This document shows positions 48,729-57,946 of a stretch of DNA of 64,000 nucleotides, in pieces. The notes beneath the pieces were generated by a model, which was given only the letters and a program-made list of their open reading frames with translations, did no database searches and had not been told where the DNA came from. Within the stretch, counting starts at the first letter, position 1, and each line of letters starts with the position of its first letter. The stretch spans positions 1-64,000 of the forward strand of contig JACWER010000004.1 in the NCBI GenBank assembly GCA_014653385.1. The letters are read 5' to 3'. Both the position numbers and the translations under genes were made by a program. This stretch comes from Pelagibacterales bacterium SAG-MED50 (GTDB taxonomy: Bacteria > Pseudomonadota > Alphaproteobacteria > Pelagibacterales > Pelagibacteraceae).

Positions 48729-49255
48729 TGAGAATATTAAAAAATTTTTTTTTTATAACAATTATATTATTACTTTCAAATAATTTACTAAAAGCAGATG
48801 ATAAAGTTGCTTATATAGATATTGATTTTATTTTAGCAACTACTCTATCTGGTAAATTACTGTTAGATAATCTGAAAAAAGAAGAACAATTAAAAGTTAA
48901 TGAATTTAAAGAAATTGATAAACGTTTTAAAAATGATGAAAATAAAATATTAGCTAAAAAGAATTTAATTTCCAAAGAAGAAGTTAATAAAGAGATGAAA
49001 TCTTTACAAATAAAATTTCAAAAATATAAGGAAAATAAAAATAGAGAAATTAATGAACTTAAAAAAAAAAGAAACAGAAATATTATGAATTTTTTAAATT
49101 TGATAAACCCAATTATAGAAAAATATATGGATGATAATTCAATTTATATACTTTTGGATAAAAAAAATATTTTTATTGCAAGTAAAAACTATGACATTAC
49201 AAATAAATTAATTGAACTCATTAATAATCAAATTAAAACAGTTGATATAAAATAA
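48728..49255 (+). CDS. OmpH/Skp-family periplasmic chaperone
   Basis: A 175-residue protein with signal peptide (about 1-23, ending KA before D24), then VAYIDIDFILATTLSGK and a long lysine/glutamate-rich coiled-coil (about 45-115), and a final beta strand pattern SIYILLDKKN. Position between bamA and the lpx/fab genes matches skp. Sequence identity to enteric Skp looks low, so the assignment rests on layout and context. Confidence 0.85.
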   Translation: MRILKNFFFITIILLLSNNLLKADDKVAYIDIDFILATTLSGKLLLDNLKKEEQLKVNEFKEIDKRFKNDENKILAKKNLISKEEVNKEMKSLQIKFQKYKENKNREINELKKKRNRNIMNFLNLINPIIEKYMDDNSIYILLDKKNIFIASKNYDITNKLIELINNQIKTVDIK

Positions 49256-49702
49256 ATGAATAGTCTAAATAAAAAAGATATTGAAAATTTGCTTCCTCAT
49301 AGAGACCCTATGTTGTTAATAGACGAGCTTCATGATATTAAAAAACTTACATCTGCTACTGGTATAGTTAATGTTAAAAAGGATAGTTTTTTTGTTCAAG
49401 GTCATTTTCCTGGTCAACCAGTGATGCCAGGTGTTCTGATAGTTGAAGCTTTTGGTCAAACAGCTGCTGCTCTAACAGCTCATGGTATAGATAAATCCAC
49501 CTATGAAAATAAGCTTGTATTTCTTATGGGCGTTGAAAAAGCACGCTTTAGAAGCCCTGTTATTCCTGATTGTAAACTCTTGCTTAAAATTCAAGCTATA
49601 AGATCTCATGGTAGAGTTTGGAAGTATAAGGGAGAAGCTTTTGTTGACGATAAAAAAATGGCTGATGCAATATGGTCAGCCACAATTGTAGATAAGAAAT
49701 AA
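49256..49702 (+). CDS. fabZ: (3R)-hydroxyacyl-ACP dehydratase FabZ
   Basis: Dehydrates beta-hydroxyacyl-ACP in fatty acid elongation, and competes with LpxA for the same intermediate. LLPHRDPMLLID is at 12-23; the catalytic pair is H50 in GHFPGQPVMPG and E64. 148 residues. It lies between skp and lpxD; in most proteobacteria lpxD comes first. Confidence 0.96.
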   Translation: MNSLNKKDIENLLPHRDPMLLIDELHDIKKLTSATGIVNVKKDSFFVQGHFPGQPVMPGVLIVEAFGQTAAALTAHGIDKSTYENKLVFLMGVEKARFRSPVIPDCKLLLKIQAIRSHGRVWKYKGEAFVDDKKMADAIWSATIVDKK

Positions 49703-49753
49703 ATAGCAATAATTATTGATAACCCAAACTTTTTTGCTTTGTTAAAAGCAATC

Positions 49754-50734
49754 ATGGTAAATCCATTTTTTAAAAATAATGGTCCTTTTAAATTAAGTGA
49801 AATTTTAAAAGTATTAAGCATTGAGACTTTTGAAAATAATAGTGATTTAAATATTATAGACATTAAAGATTTGCAAAACTCTAACCCAAATGAAATTACT
49901 TTCTTTCATTCAAAAAAGTACAAATTAATTGCAAACAATACTAAAGCCGCTTTTTGTATAACGTATGAAAATTTGAAAAATGAATTACCAAAAAATTGTA
50001 AACCAATAATTGTAGATAATGTTTTTGTAGCAACTTCTATTATTACTGCTAAATTTTATCCAGACGCTGTTATTGATGATTATGATTATAACGTAGAACA
50101 AATTAATGATACAAAATTTAACGATAATGTTAAATTTGGTAAAAACGTATTGATAGGACAAAATGTTTCATTAGGCTTAAATTGTTTAATTGGACATAAT
50201 TCTATTATTGAAAAAAATGTTACTATTGGTGATAATTGTTCTATTGGATCAAATACAATTATTAGAAATACTTTAATTAAAGATAATGTTCGAATTTTAG
50301 ATAATTGTGTCATAGGGAAACATGGTTTTGGTTTTTTTCCTAATCAAAATAAAAACCTAAGATATCCTCATATAGGAATTGTCATAATTGAAGATGGTTG
50401 TGAAATTGGGTGTGGCTCAACTATTGATAGGGGCTCTATGTCAAATACTACTATAGGAAAAAATACTTATTTAGATAATCAAATTCATATTGCTCACAAT
50501 GTCAGAATAGGTAAAAATTCAATCATTGCTGGACAGGTAGGAATAGCTGGTAGTTCTGTGGTTGGAGATAATGTTAAAATTGGTGGTCAAGTGGGAATTT
50601 CAGGTCATTTAAAAATTGGTAATAATGTTGAAATAGCTGGTGGTTCTGGAGTTATAAAAGACATACCCGATAACTCAAAGGTTATGGGCTACCCCGCAAA
50701 AAATATCAGAGATTTTTTGAGAAAAAATAAATGA
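49754..50734 (+). CDS. lpxD: UDP-3-O-acylglucosamine N-acyltransferase
   Basis: Third acylation step of lipid A. 326 residues from the ATG at 49754; a TTG at 49739 is in frame but lies in the spacer. The N-terminal uridine-binding domain is followed by about ten left-handed hexapeptide repeats (I/V-G-x-N pattern from about 105) with the catalytic histidine in the QIHIAHNVRIG region. A stop overlap of 4 bases joins it to lpxA. Confidence 0.93.
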   Translation: MVNPFFKNNGPFKLSEILKVLSIETFENNSDLNIIDIKDLQNSNPNEITFFHSKKYKLIANNTKAAFCITYENLKNELPKNCKPIIVDNVFVATSIITAKFYPDAVIDDYDYNVEQINDTKFNDNVKFGKNVLIGQNVSLGLNCLIGHNSIIEKNVTIGDNCSIGSNTIIRNTLIKDNVRILDNCVIGKHGFGFFPNQNKNLRYPHIGIVIIEDGCEIGCGSTIDRGSMSNTTIGKNTYLDNQIHIAHNVRIGKNSIIAGQVGIAGSSVVGDNVKIGGQVGISGHLKIGNNVEIAGGSGVIKDIPDNSKVMGYPAKNIRDFLRKNK

Positions 50735-51513
50735 TACACAAAACAGCAATTATAGACTTTAAAGCAGAAATTTCTTCAAATGTAAAAATTGGACCATATT
50801 CTGTAGTTGGCCCAAATGTTAAAATTGATGAAAATTCAGAAATACAATCTCATGTAAGTATTGTTGGTAATACCAAGATTGGTAAAAATAATAAAATATA
50901 TCCTTTTTCATCTATTGGTAATGATCCTCAAGATTTAAAATTTAACGGTGAAGACACCAAACTTGAGATTGGTGATAATAATAAAATAAGAGAATATGTT
51001 ACAATCAATCCTGGGACAAATGGTGGAGGTGGATTGACGAAGATTGGTAATAACTGTCTTTTTATGGTTTCATCACACATTGCACATGATTGTATAGTTG
51101 GAAATAATGTAATTTTAGCAAACAATGTTCCATTAGGTGGACATGCAGAAATTGAAGATAATGTTATCATTGGTGGTAATTCAGCGGTTCAACAGTTTAC
51201 AAGAGTAGGTAGATCAGCAATGATTGGTGGAATGTGTGGTGTTGTAAGAGATATAATACCTTATGGAATAGCTCATGGTAACAGAAGTGTATTACAAGGT
51301 TTAAATTTAATTGGCCTTAGAAGAAAAAATATTCCAAACAAAGAAATAATGACTTTAAGCAATGCTTATAAAGAAATATTTAAAAATGAAAATTTAACTG
51401 ATAATTTAAATAGTTTAAGTGAAGATTTTAAAAGGAATGATTTAGTTTTGGAAGTGGTTAATTTTTTAGAAAAAGATAAAAAAAGACCAATTTGCACTCC
51501 TTTTTCAAAATAA
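50731..51513 (+). CDS. lpxA: UDP-N-acetylglucosamine O-acyltransferase
   Basis: First step of lipid A synthesis, adding a 3-hydroxyacyl chain from ACP. 260 residues; hexapeptide-repeat beta-helix for the first two thirds with the catalytic H119 in SHIAHD (115-120), and the C-terminal helical ACP contact including GLNLIGLRRKNI. Together with lpxD, lpxI and lpxB this shows that the organism makes lipid A. Confidence 0.96.
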   Translation: MIHKTAIIDFKAEISSNVKIGPYSVVGPNVKIDENSEIQSHVSIVGNTKIGKNNKIYPFSSIGNDPQDLKFNGEDTKLEIGDNNKIREYVTINPGTNGGGGLTKIGNNCLFMVSSHIAHDCIVGNNVILANNVPLGGHAEIEDNVIIGGNSAVQQFTRVGRSAMIGGMCGVVRDIIPYGIAHGNRSVLQGLNLIGLRRKNIPNKEIMTLSNAYKEIFKNENLTDNLNSLSEDFKRNDLVLEVVNFLEKDKKRPICTPFSK

Positions 51514-51514
51514 A

Positions 51515-52300
51515 ATGATTGGATTATTTTTAGGTGATACTGATTTTTCAGAAATTGTTCTTAACAAAATTATAAAATTAAAAAAAAGATATTTTATAAT
51601 AGATTTTTCAAAAAATAATAAATTTAAAAAAGATTTAAATTCAAATCGAATAAGTATTGGTAAATTCGGAAAAATAATAAATTTAATTAAAAAGAAAAAA
51701 TCAAAAAAAGTTTTGTTTGCAGGAAAAATATCTAAACCTAAATTTTCAACATTAAGACTTGATCTGAAAGGAATGTATTATATGCCAAGTGTCATTAAAG
51801 CTGCTAAATCAGGCGATGCTGCAATCATAAAAGCAATTATTAAAATATTAAATAGAGAAAATATAAAAGTAATAAGCTCAAATTTTTTTAGTCCTGAACT
51901 ATCATTAAAAGCTGGAATTTATACGAAAATAAGACCAACGTATAAAGATGGTAAATCTATAAAAAAAGGAGTTGATTACTTTAATCAATTAAACAGTTTA
52001 GATCATGTTCAGGCTTTAATAGTAAAAGATGACAAAATTATAATTACAGAAGGCAATCAAGGAACTAAAAAAATGTTATCAAAATTAAAAAAAAAATCAG
52101 CAGGAATTTTAATTAAATTACCTAAGAAAAAACAGGATTTAAGAATGGATTTACCAACAATTGGTCTAAACACGTTAAAAGATTGTAAAAAATACGGTTT
52201 AAATGGCATCGTTTTAAAATCAAAAAAAAATATTTTCTTAGATAAAGATAAATGCATAAACTTTGCCAACAAAAACAAGATATTTATTAAGATTATATGA
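51515..52300 (+). CDS. lpxI: UDP-2,3-diacylglucosamine pyrophosphatase LpxI
   Basis: Hydrolyses UDP-2,3-diacylglucosamine to lipid X; the alphaproteobacterial replacement for LpxH. 261 residues. Diagnostic parts are the KPKFSTLRLDLKG region near 83-95, GDAAIIKAII (about 108-117), ITEGNQGTKKML near 184-195, and the C-terminal RMDLPTIGLNTL (about 220-231). It lies between lpxA and lpxB and overlaps lpxB by 4 bases. Confidence 0.93.
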   Translation: MIGLFLGDTDFSEIVLNKIIKLKKRYFIIDFSKNNKFKKDLNSNRISIGKFGKIINLIKKKKSKKVLFAGKISKPKFSTLRLDLKGMYYMPSVIKAAKSGDAAIIKAIIKILNRENIKVISSNFFSPELSLKAGIYTKIRPTYKDGKSIKKGVDYFNQLNSLDHVQALIVKDDKIIITEGNQGTKKMLSKLKKKSAGILIKLPKKKQDLRMDLPTIGLNTLKDCKKYGLNGIVLKSKKNIFLDKDKCINFANKNKIFIKII

Positions 52301-53433
52301 AGAAAATATTTATTTTAACTGGCGAACCCTCTGGAGATAAATTAGCTTCAACAGTTATTTCAAAACTAATGCTACAAGACCCTAATGTTGAGTATTTATC
52401 AGTAGGAGGAACTCATATAAAAAAGCTTGGTATTCAATCAATTTTTGACCTCAAAGAAATTACTTATCTTGGGTTTACAACCGTGTTACTTAATATTTTT
52501 AAGATAAGGAATAGAATTAATAAAACAGTTGATGAAATTATAAAATTTAATCCAGATATATTGTTTAGCGTTGACAGCCCAGATTTCACATTAAGAGTAG
52601 CTGAAAGAGTTAAAAAAATAAATAATAATATTAAAACAATTCATTATGTTGCTCCTCAAGTCTGGGTTTGGCGTAAAAATAGGGTTAGAAAAATTAAAAA
52701 GTTTATAGATCATATGCTTTTGTTATTTAATTTTGAAAAAAAATATTTTGAACCAGAAAATATTAAAACAACATTTGTAGGACATCCTTTAATTGAAAAA
52801 AAAGAAAATATAAAAACAGATTTAAATAATTTAATATCCAAAGATAAGAAAATTATATCAATTTTTCCTGGTAGTCGTAAATCAGAAACAAACGTACTTT
52901 TACCTATATTGTTAGATTTTGTTAAACTGATGAATAAAAAAGAAAATATTTATTTTTTTGTTTTTCATGCGACAGATGAAAATAAAGATTTTATTATTAA
53001 TGAAATTAATAATATTAATTTAAATAACGTAGATGTTGTTTCTGATGAAAATATCAAATCACAAATATTATCTAATTCAATATTCGCTGTCTCTAAATCA
53101 GGTACTGTTTCATTACAAATTTCAAGTGCAAATGTACCATCAATAATAATTTATAAATTAAGTTTTTTAAACTTTATGATTTTTAAATTATTAGTGAATG
53201 TTAAATTTGCTAATATTATTAATATAATAAATAACAGAGAAGTAATTCCAGAATTATTACAAAACGAATGTAATGCTAAAGAAATTTTTAATACAGTTAT
53301 TTATTTTTTAAAAAATCCTGAATTAATTAAAAAACAATTAAGTGATTGTAATAAAACTTTAGAGGGTATTAAATCTAAAACATCTTCTTCAAATGAATCA
53401 GCTTCAATCTTAAGCAAGTATCTTACTTCCTAA
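52297..53433 (+). CDS. lpxB: Lipid-A-disaccharide synthase
   Basis: Glycosyltransferase condensing lipid X with UDP-diacylglucosamine. 378 residues; TGEPSGDKLAS (7-17) at the N-terminus, HYVAPQVWVWRKNR (about 115-128), FPGSRKSE (about 190-197) and the KSGTVSLQ motif near 267 are typical. Last gene of the long plus-strand run; it converges with gltX and overlaps it by 24 bases. Confidence 0.95.
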   Translation: MKKIFILTGEPSGDKLASTVISKLMLQDPNVEYLSVGGTHIKKLGIQSIFDLKEITYLGFTTVLLNIFKIRNRINKTVDEIIKFNPDILFSVDSPDFTLRVAERVKKINNNIKTIHYVAPQVWVWRKNRVRKIKKFIDHMLLLFNFEKKYFEPENIKTTFVGHPLIEKKENIKTDLNNLISKDKKIISIFPGSRKSETNVLLPILLDFVKLMNKKENIYFFVFHATDENKDFIINEINNINLNNVDVVSDENIKSQILSNSIFAVSKSGTVSLQISSANVPSIIIYKLSFLNFMIFKLLVNVKFANIINIINNREVIPELLQNECNAKEIFNTVIYFLKNPELIKKQLSDCNKTLEGIKSKTSSSNESASILSKYLTS

Positions 53434-54810
53434 TCTTTTTTTAACTTCATCTTTACCTAAAGAAATTACAATATCATAAAGTCCTGGGCCAAATTTGGAT
53501 CCAGTTAAGGCCACTCTTAATGGTTGCCCAACTCCTTTGAAATTTGTTTCATATTTTTTTATTAATTGATTTACGACTGGTTCAAGACTTTCTTTATTTA
53601 AATTTTCTATATTTGATAAGTTATTATTAAATTCTTTTATGATTTTTTTTGCTTTTTCATCTATTAATTTGAAATCTTCATCTTCAAATTTTACTTCATC
53701 TAATAGTATGTATTTTGCATTATTGTAAATATCCTCTAAAGTTTTCGCTTTATTTTTGAGAAAAGATAATGAAGTTTTGATTTTTACTTCTTTTGCTTGA
53801 TATATTTTTTCTTTATATATATCACAATATTCGACCAAATGTTGATAGAGTTCATTTTCTTCTATGTTTTTTATATAATATTCATTTATCGATAAGATTC
53901 TGCTCATATCTAGTTTTGAAGGAGATTTGCCAATACCTTCTAAATTAAAGTGCTCAATACTTTCTTTTAAAGTAAATATTTCTTTATCTTCAAAGGACCA
54001 ACCTAATCTTAGCAAATAATTCCTTAATGCATCAGGCATAATGCCAATTTTTGAATAATCATCCAAAGTTGATGCGTTATCCCTTTTTGATAATTTCTTA
54101 CCTTCTATTGTGTGAATAAGAGGTATATGTGCAAATTTTGGTAAATCCCAGTTCATTGCTAAATAAATTTGCATTTGTTTAAATGTATTAATTTTATGAT
54201 CATCTCCTCTAATAATATGTGTCATATTCATTTGGTGATCATCAACTGTTGCAGACAAATTATATGTTGGCGAACCATCATTTCTTAAAATTATAAAATC
54301 TTCAATTGTGTTATTATCAATTTCTACGTCACCTTGAACCAAATCCTTTAATATTGACGAGCCTTCTATTTTACTTTTAAATCTTATTACTGGTTTTATG
54401 TCTTTTGGAGCTTCAGATTCTGGTATATCTCTCCATTTTCTATTGTAGATATAGGGAAGTTTTTTTTGTCTAGCTCTCTTTTTTTGTTCTTCAATTTCAT
54501 CTGTAGAACAATAACATTTATATGCATTACCATTTTTTAATAGTTCATTTGCAACATTAACGTGGTCTTTAATTTTAGTTGATTGAATATATTCTTCTCC
54601 ATCATGTTCTATGCCAAGCCATTTTAAAGATTTAATAATCTGAATTTTATGTTCATCTTTAGATCTTTCTTTATCAGTATCTTCAATTCTAAGGTGAAAA
54701 GTCCCTTTTTGGTTTTTGGAAAATAACCAATTAAAAAGGGCTGTTCTTACACCACCAATATGAAGAGCTCCAGTAGGTGAGGGAGCAAATCTAGTTGCTA
54801 TTTTTGACAT
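53410..54810 (-). CDS. gltX: Glutamyl-tRNA synthetase
   Basis: Charges tRNA-Glu, and in alphaproteobacteria typically also tRNA-Gln for later amidation (inference). 466 residues. The HIGH motif is in SPTGALHIGGVRTALFNWL (about 10-28) and KMSKS appears as KKLSKRD (about 239-245). Lies immediately downstream of lexA on the same strand; in many relatives comEC and sometimes gltA are nearby. Confidence 0.95.
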   Translation of the reverse strand: MSKIATRFAPSPTGALHIGGVRTALFNWLFSKNQKGTFHLRIEDTDKERSKDEHKIQIIKSLKWLGIEHDGEEYIQSTKIKDHVNVANELLKNGNAYKCYCSTDEIEEQKKRARQKKLPYIYNRKWRDIPESEAPKDIKPVIRFKSKIEGSSILKDLVQGDVEIDNNTIEDFIILRNDGSPTYNLSATVDDHQMNMTHIIRGDDHKINTFKQMQIYLAMNWDLPKFAHIPLIHTIEGKKLSKRDNASTLDDYSKIGIMPDALRNYLLRLGWSFEDKEIFTLKESIEHFNLEGIGKSPSKLDMSRILSINEYYIKNIEENELYQHLVEYCDIYKEKIYQAKEVKIKTSLSFLKNKAKTLEDIYNNAKYILLDEVKFEDEDFKLIDEKAKKIIKEFNNNLSNIENLNKESLEPVVNQLIKKYETNFKGVGQPLRVALTGSKFGPGLYDIVISLGKDEVKKRLGSKILA

Positions 54811-54832
54811 CAGTGATGTTTAGACTATTTTT

Positions 54833-55510
54833 TTAGAAGTTTCTATATAAAGATACCAAAACTCCTTGGACTTTAACTCTGTCTGGTCCAAAAATTTTAG
54901 TTTCATAATTTCTATTAGCACTTTCAAGTGCAACCACTTTACCTTTTTTACGAATTCTTTTAAGCATAGCCTCATGCTCATCAATTAAAGCTACTACAAT
55001 TTTTCCATTATCAGCAGTATCTGTTCTTCTTATAATTACAGTATCACCTTCATTGATACCAGCTTCTATCATTGAGTCCCCCTGAACTTTTAATCCAAAA
55101 TAATCACCATTTTTTTCTAGATTACTTGGTAGAGGAATTCTTGATACTTCATTTTGTATAGCTTCAACTGGAGTACCAGCAGCTATTTTACCAAGAACAG
55201 GAACTTCCATTTCATCAGAATTAATATTAACCTCATCTAAACCACCTTTAATTACACTAGGCGAGAAACTGTTATAAATATCATTTGCAGAAGCGGTTTC
55301 TGGCAATTTAATTACCTCTAAGGCTCTTGCCTTGTGGGCTAATCTTTTAATAAATCCTCTTTCCTCTAATGCACTAATTAATCTATGGATACCTGATTTA
55401 GATTTTAGATTTAACGACTGTTTCATTTCTTCATAAGAGGGAGAGACACCAGAACTCCTCAACTTCTTGTTGATAAATAAAAGCAGGTTTTTTTGTTTTT
55501 TAGTAAGCAT
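54833..55510 (-). CDS. lexA: LexA repressor
   Basis: Represses SOS genes and cleaves itself after RecA activation. 225 residues: winged helix (about 1-65), linker, and S24 peptidase domain with cleavage site A111-G112, catalytic S146 (GDSMIEAG) and K184. A clear SOS box lies upstream of its start. Stands between trpC and gltX; both neighbours are on the same strand, with 22 bases to gltX and 89 to trpC. Confidence 0.96.
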   Translation of the reverse strand: MLTKKQKNLLLFINKKLRSSGVSPSYEEMKQSLNLKSKSGIHRLISALEERGFIKRLAHKARALEVIKLPETASANDIYNSFSPSVIKGGLDEVNINSDEMEVPVLGKIAAGTPVEAIQNEVSRIPLPSNLEKNGDYFGLKVQGDSMIEAGINEGDTVIIRRTDTADNGKIVVALIDEHEAMLKRIRKKGKVVALESANRNYETKIFGPDRVKVQGVLVSLYRNF

Positions 55511-55534
55511 AAGAACAAATATCGTACAAACAAT

Positions 55535-55549
55535 GTTCTATAAAAGTTC
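55535..55549 (-). promoter_or_regulatory. SOS box (LexA operator) of lexA
   Basis: On the minus strand this reads GAAC, seven bases, GAAC; on the plus strand GTTC-N7-GTTC. It matches the alphaproteobacterial LexA direct-repeat box exactly and lies 25 bases before the lexA ATG. A weaker half-matching GAAC at 55513-55516 is near. It implies autoregulation and an active SOS response. Confidence 0.85.
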
Positions 55550-55599
55550 TTATCAATAAACAACAGTAAAAAAACTTAGTAAAATGTGGGGTAATTTAA

Positions 55600-56391
55600 C
55601 TACAAAACTGAGAAAATAGAATTTTCTGATAAATTTTTTAAAAGTGATTCACCAATTAAAAAAGTTTTTATAGAAGTTTTATTCTTCAAATCCAAAAGTT
55701 CATCTTTTGTTTTAATTCCACTCTCAGAAATTAAAGGTCCCTGATGATTTAAAAGCACATTATGAATATCGTAGGTTGTATTAATATCAGTTTTAAGTGT
55801 TTTTAAGTTTCTATTGTTAATTCCAATTATAGCTTCTTTAAAATTCAAAGCTTTTTTCGCTTCTTCTACAGTATGCACTTCAACGATAACTGACATGTTA
55901 AATTTTAATGCTTCTTCATATAATTCATTAGCTAAATCATCTGATACTCCCGCCAGAATAATTAAAATAGCATCAGCACCATAACTCTTTGCTAAAGGTA
56001 TTTGAAATTTATCAATAAAAAAATCTTTACACAAAATTGGTAAATTAAATTTTTGTTTAATTTTACTGATATGAATTAAATTTCCTAAAAAAAAATCTTC
56101 CTCAGTAAGTACTGATAAGCAAGTTACATTATTTTCGTTATAAATTTTTGCAATTTCAACAGGATTATAATCTTCTATAATTACTCCCGCTGAAGGACTT
56201 GCTTTTTTAATTTCAGCTATAATTGAGATTTTATCTTGAATTATATTATTTTGAATTTTTTCTTTAAAATTAGTAAAATTTCTATTTTTATCAATAATTT
56301 CATTTAAAGAATCTAAACTTATGGATTTCTTTAGAGCATCGACTCTTTCAATTTTTTTTGTGATAATATTATTTAATATATTCTCAGACAT
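55600..56391 (-). CDS. trpC: Indole-3-glycerol phosphate synthase
   Basis: Tryptophan synthesis, closing the indole ring. A TIM barrel of 263 residues; IIAEIKKASPSAGVI (about 57-71) holds E60 and K62, then CLSVLTEEDFF, LCKDFFID, and GINNRNLKT near 195. Stop 89 bases before lexA. Overlaps trpD by 8 bases. Confidence 0.95.
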   Translation of the reverse strand: MSENILNNIITKKIERVDALKKSISLDSLNEIIDKNRNFTNFKEKIQNNIIQDKISIIAEIKKASPSAGVIIEDYNPVEIAKIYNENNVTCLSVLTEEDFFLGNLIHISKIKQKFNLPILCKDFFIDKFQIPLAKSYGADAILIILAGVSDDLANELYEEALKFNMSVIVEVHTVEEAKKALNFKEAIIGINNRNLKTLKTDINTTYDIHNVLLNHQGPLISESGIKTKDELLDLKNKTSIKTFLIGESLLKNLSENSIFSVL

Positions 56392-57376
56392 TTTGTATTT
56401 TTACCAAATGTGAGTAGGGCTTACCAGTTAAGATAAACTCTCTTGTAAATTTATATGCATCTGAAAATTCTATGAATTTTTCATCTACTATTAATCCAGC
56501 TGCTGCATTTAAACAAACAGCTTTTGAAAAATCATTATCTTTACCTTTAAAAATTTCAATCATTTTATTAGCGTTGAAGTTAGCATCATCTCCAATTAAA
56601 TTTTCAAATTTTTCTGCATTTACATTAAGAATTTTTGGATTAATTATAATTTCAGATATTTTTCCATCTTTTAATTGAATAACATTTGTATTTACGTATG
56701 GAGAGATTTCATCTAAACCATCTTCACTATTTACAATCCATGCAAATTTTATACTTAGGTTTTTAAGTCCTTTAGCAAATATTGTAAGTAATTTTTTATC
56801 GAATACTCCTACAACCTGTCTATTAACTAATGCAGGGTTGCTTAATGGACCAATCATATTAAAAATAGTTCTTTTACCAATTTTCTTTCTTACAGGCCCA
56901 ACAAATTTCATTGCACTATGATAGTTTGGTGCAAACATAAAACCAAAATTGTTATTATTAATTTCTTTTTCTATGTCGTTTGGCTCAAGATCTATTTTAA
57001 TTTTAAGTGCCTCCAAAACATCACCAGACCCACATTTTGATGAGACTGCTTTATTACCATGTTTAGCTACTTTTGTGCCCATACTAGCTAAAAGTAAAGC
57101 TGATGCAGTAGAAATATTTAAGGTATTCATGCCATCACCACCTGTTCCGCAGGTATCAACACAATCAGTTACATTTACTCTTTTTGATTTTTCTCTAAGG
57201 ACATAAACTCCACCAGCAATTTCATCTGAAACTTCACCTTTTTCAGAGAGTAGGGTTAAAAAATCATAAATTTCCTCTTCATTGGCTTTACCTGTCATTA
57301 ACAATTCAAAAGCAGATTTGCTTTCTTCAAAAGTTAAATCATTTTTTTTTCTCAATTTTTCTAAAATTAATTCCAT
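56384..57376 (-). CDS. trpD: Anthranilate phosphoribosyltransferase
   Basis: Adds phosphoribose to anthranilate. 330 residues; the diphosphate loop GTGGDG is at 77-82 in DTCGTGGDGMNTLNISTA, and KHGNKAVSSKCGSGDVLE follows. Typical length. Between trpG and trpC in a trpE-G-D-C order. Confidence 0.95.
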   Translation of the reverse strand: MELILEKLRKKNDLTFEESKSAFELLMTGKANEEEIYDFLTLLSEKGEVSDEIAGGVYVLREKSKRVNVTDCVDTCGTGGDGMNTLNISTASALLLASMGTKVAKHGNKAVSSKCGSGDVLEALKIKIDLEPNDIEKEINNNNFGFMFAPNYHSAMKFVGPVRKKIGKRTIFNMIGPLSNPALVNRQVVGVFDKKLLTIFAKGLKNLSIKFAWIVNSEDGLDEISPYVNTNVIQLKDGKISEIIINPKILNVNAEKFENLIGDDANFNANKMIEIFKGKDNDFSKAVCLNAAAGLIVDEKFIEFSDAYKFTREFILTGKPYSHLVKIQNV

Positions 57377-57379
57377 AAA

Positions 57380-57946
57380 TTAATAATTTATAAAGTTCTT
57401 TAATATTTTTATTCCTAATTTAGTTTTAATACTTTCTGGATGGAATTGTACACCATGAATATTGTATTTTTTGTGTTGAACACCCATGATTAATCCATCA
57501 TTTGTTTCAGCAGTAATTTCTAAATTTTCAGATAAGGATTTTTTATCAATAATTAAACTATGATATCTTGTGGCTTCAAATGATCTTGGAAGATTTTTTA
57601 AAATCCCAATTTGTCTAGATTTGATTTTACTTGTTTTTCCATGCATTAATTTTTTTGCTTGAATAATTTTTGATCCAAAAACTTGACCTATGATTTGATG
57701 TCCCAGGCACACTCCAAGAAATGGAAGATCTTTATGTAAGGTTTTTAAAATATTCAAACAATTTCCCGATTGATTTGGATTCCCAGGTCCGGGTGAAATT
57801 ACAATTTTATTATATCTTTTTTTAATAATTTCTTTTGAAGTAATTTTATCATTTCTGACGACATCGACTTTTGTTTTTAAAGATGAAAGATAATGATAAA
57901 GGTTAAATGTAAAACTATCGTAATTATCAATTAGTAATATTTTCAT
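57380..57946 (-). CDS. trpG: Anthranilate synthase component II (glutamine amidotransferase)
   Basis: Supplies ammonia from glutamine to TrpE. 188 residues; class I amidotransferase triad C80 (GVCLGHQ), H169 and E171 (HPES). The protein may also serve para-aminobenzoate synthesis, as in other bacteria with one such gene; undecided here. One-base overlap with trpE. Confidence 0.94.
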   Translation of the reverse strand: MKILLIDNYDSFTFNLYHYLSSLKTKVDVVRNDKITSKEIIKKRYNKIVISPGPGNPNQSGNCLNILKTLHKDLPFLGVCLGHQIIGQVFGSKIIQAKKLMHGKTSKIKSRQIGILKNLPRSFEATRYHSLIIDKKSLSENLEITAETNDGLIMGVQHKKYNIHGVQFHPESIKTKLGIKILKNFINY

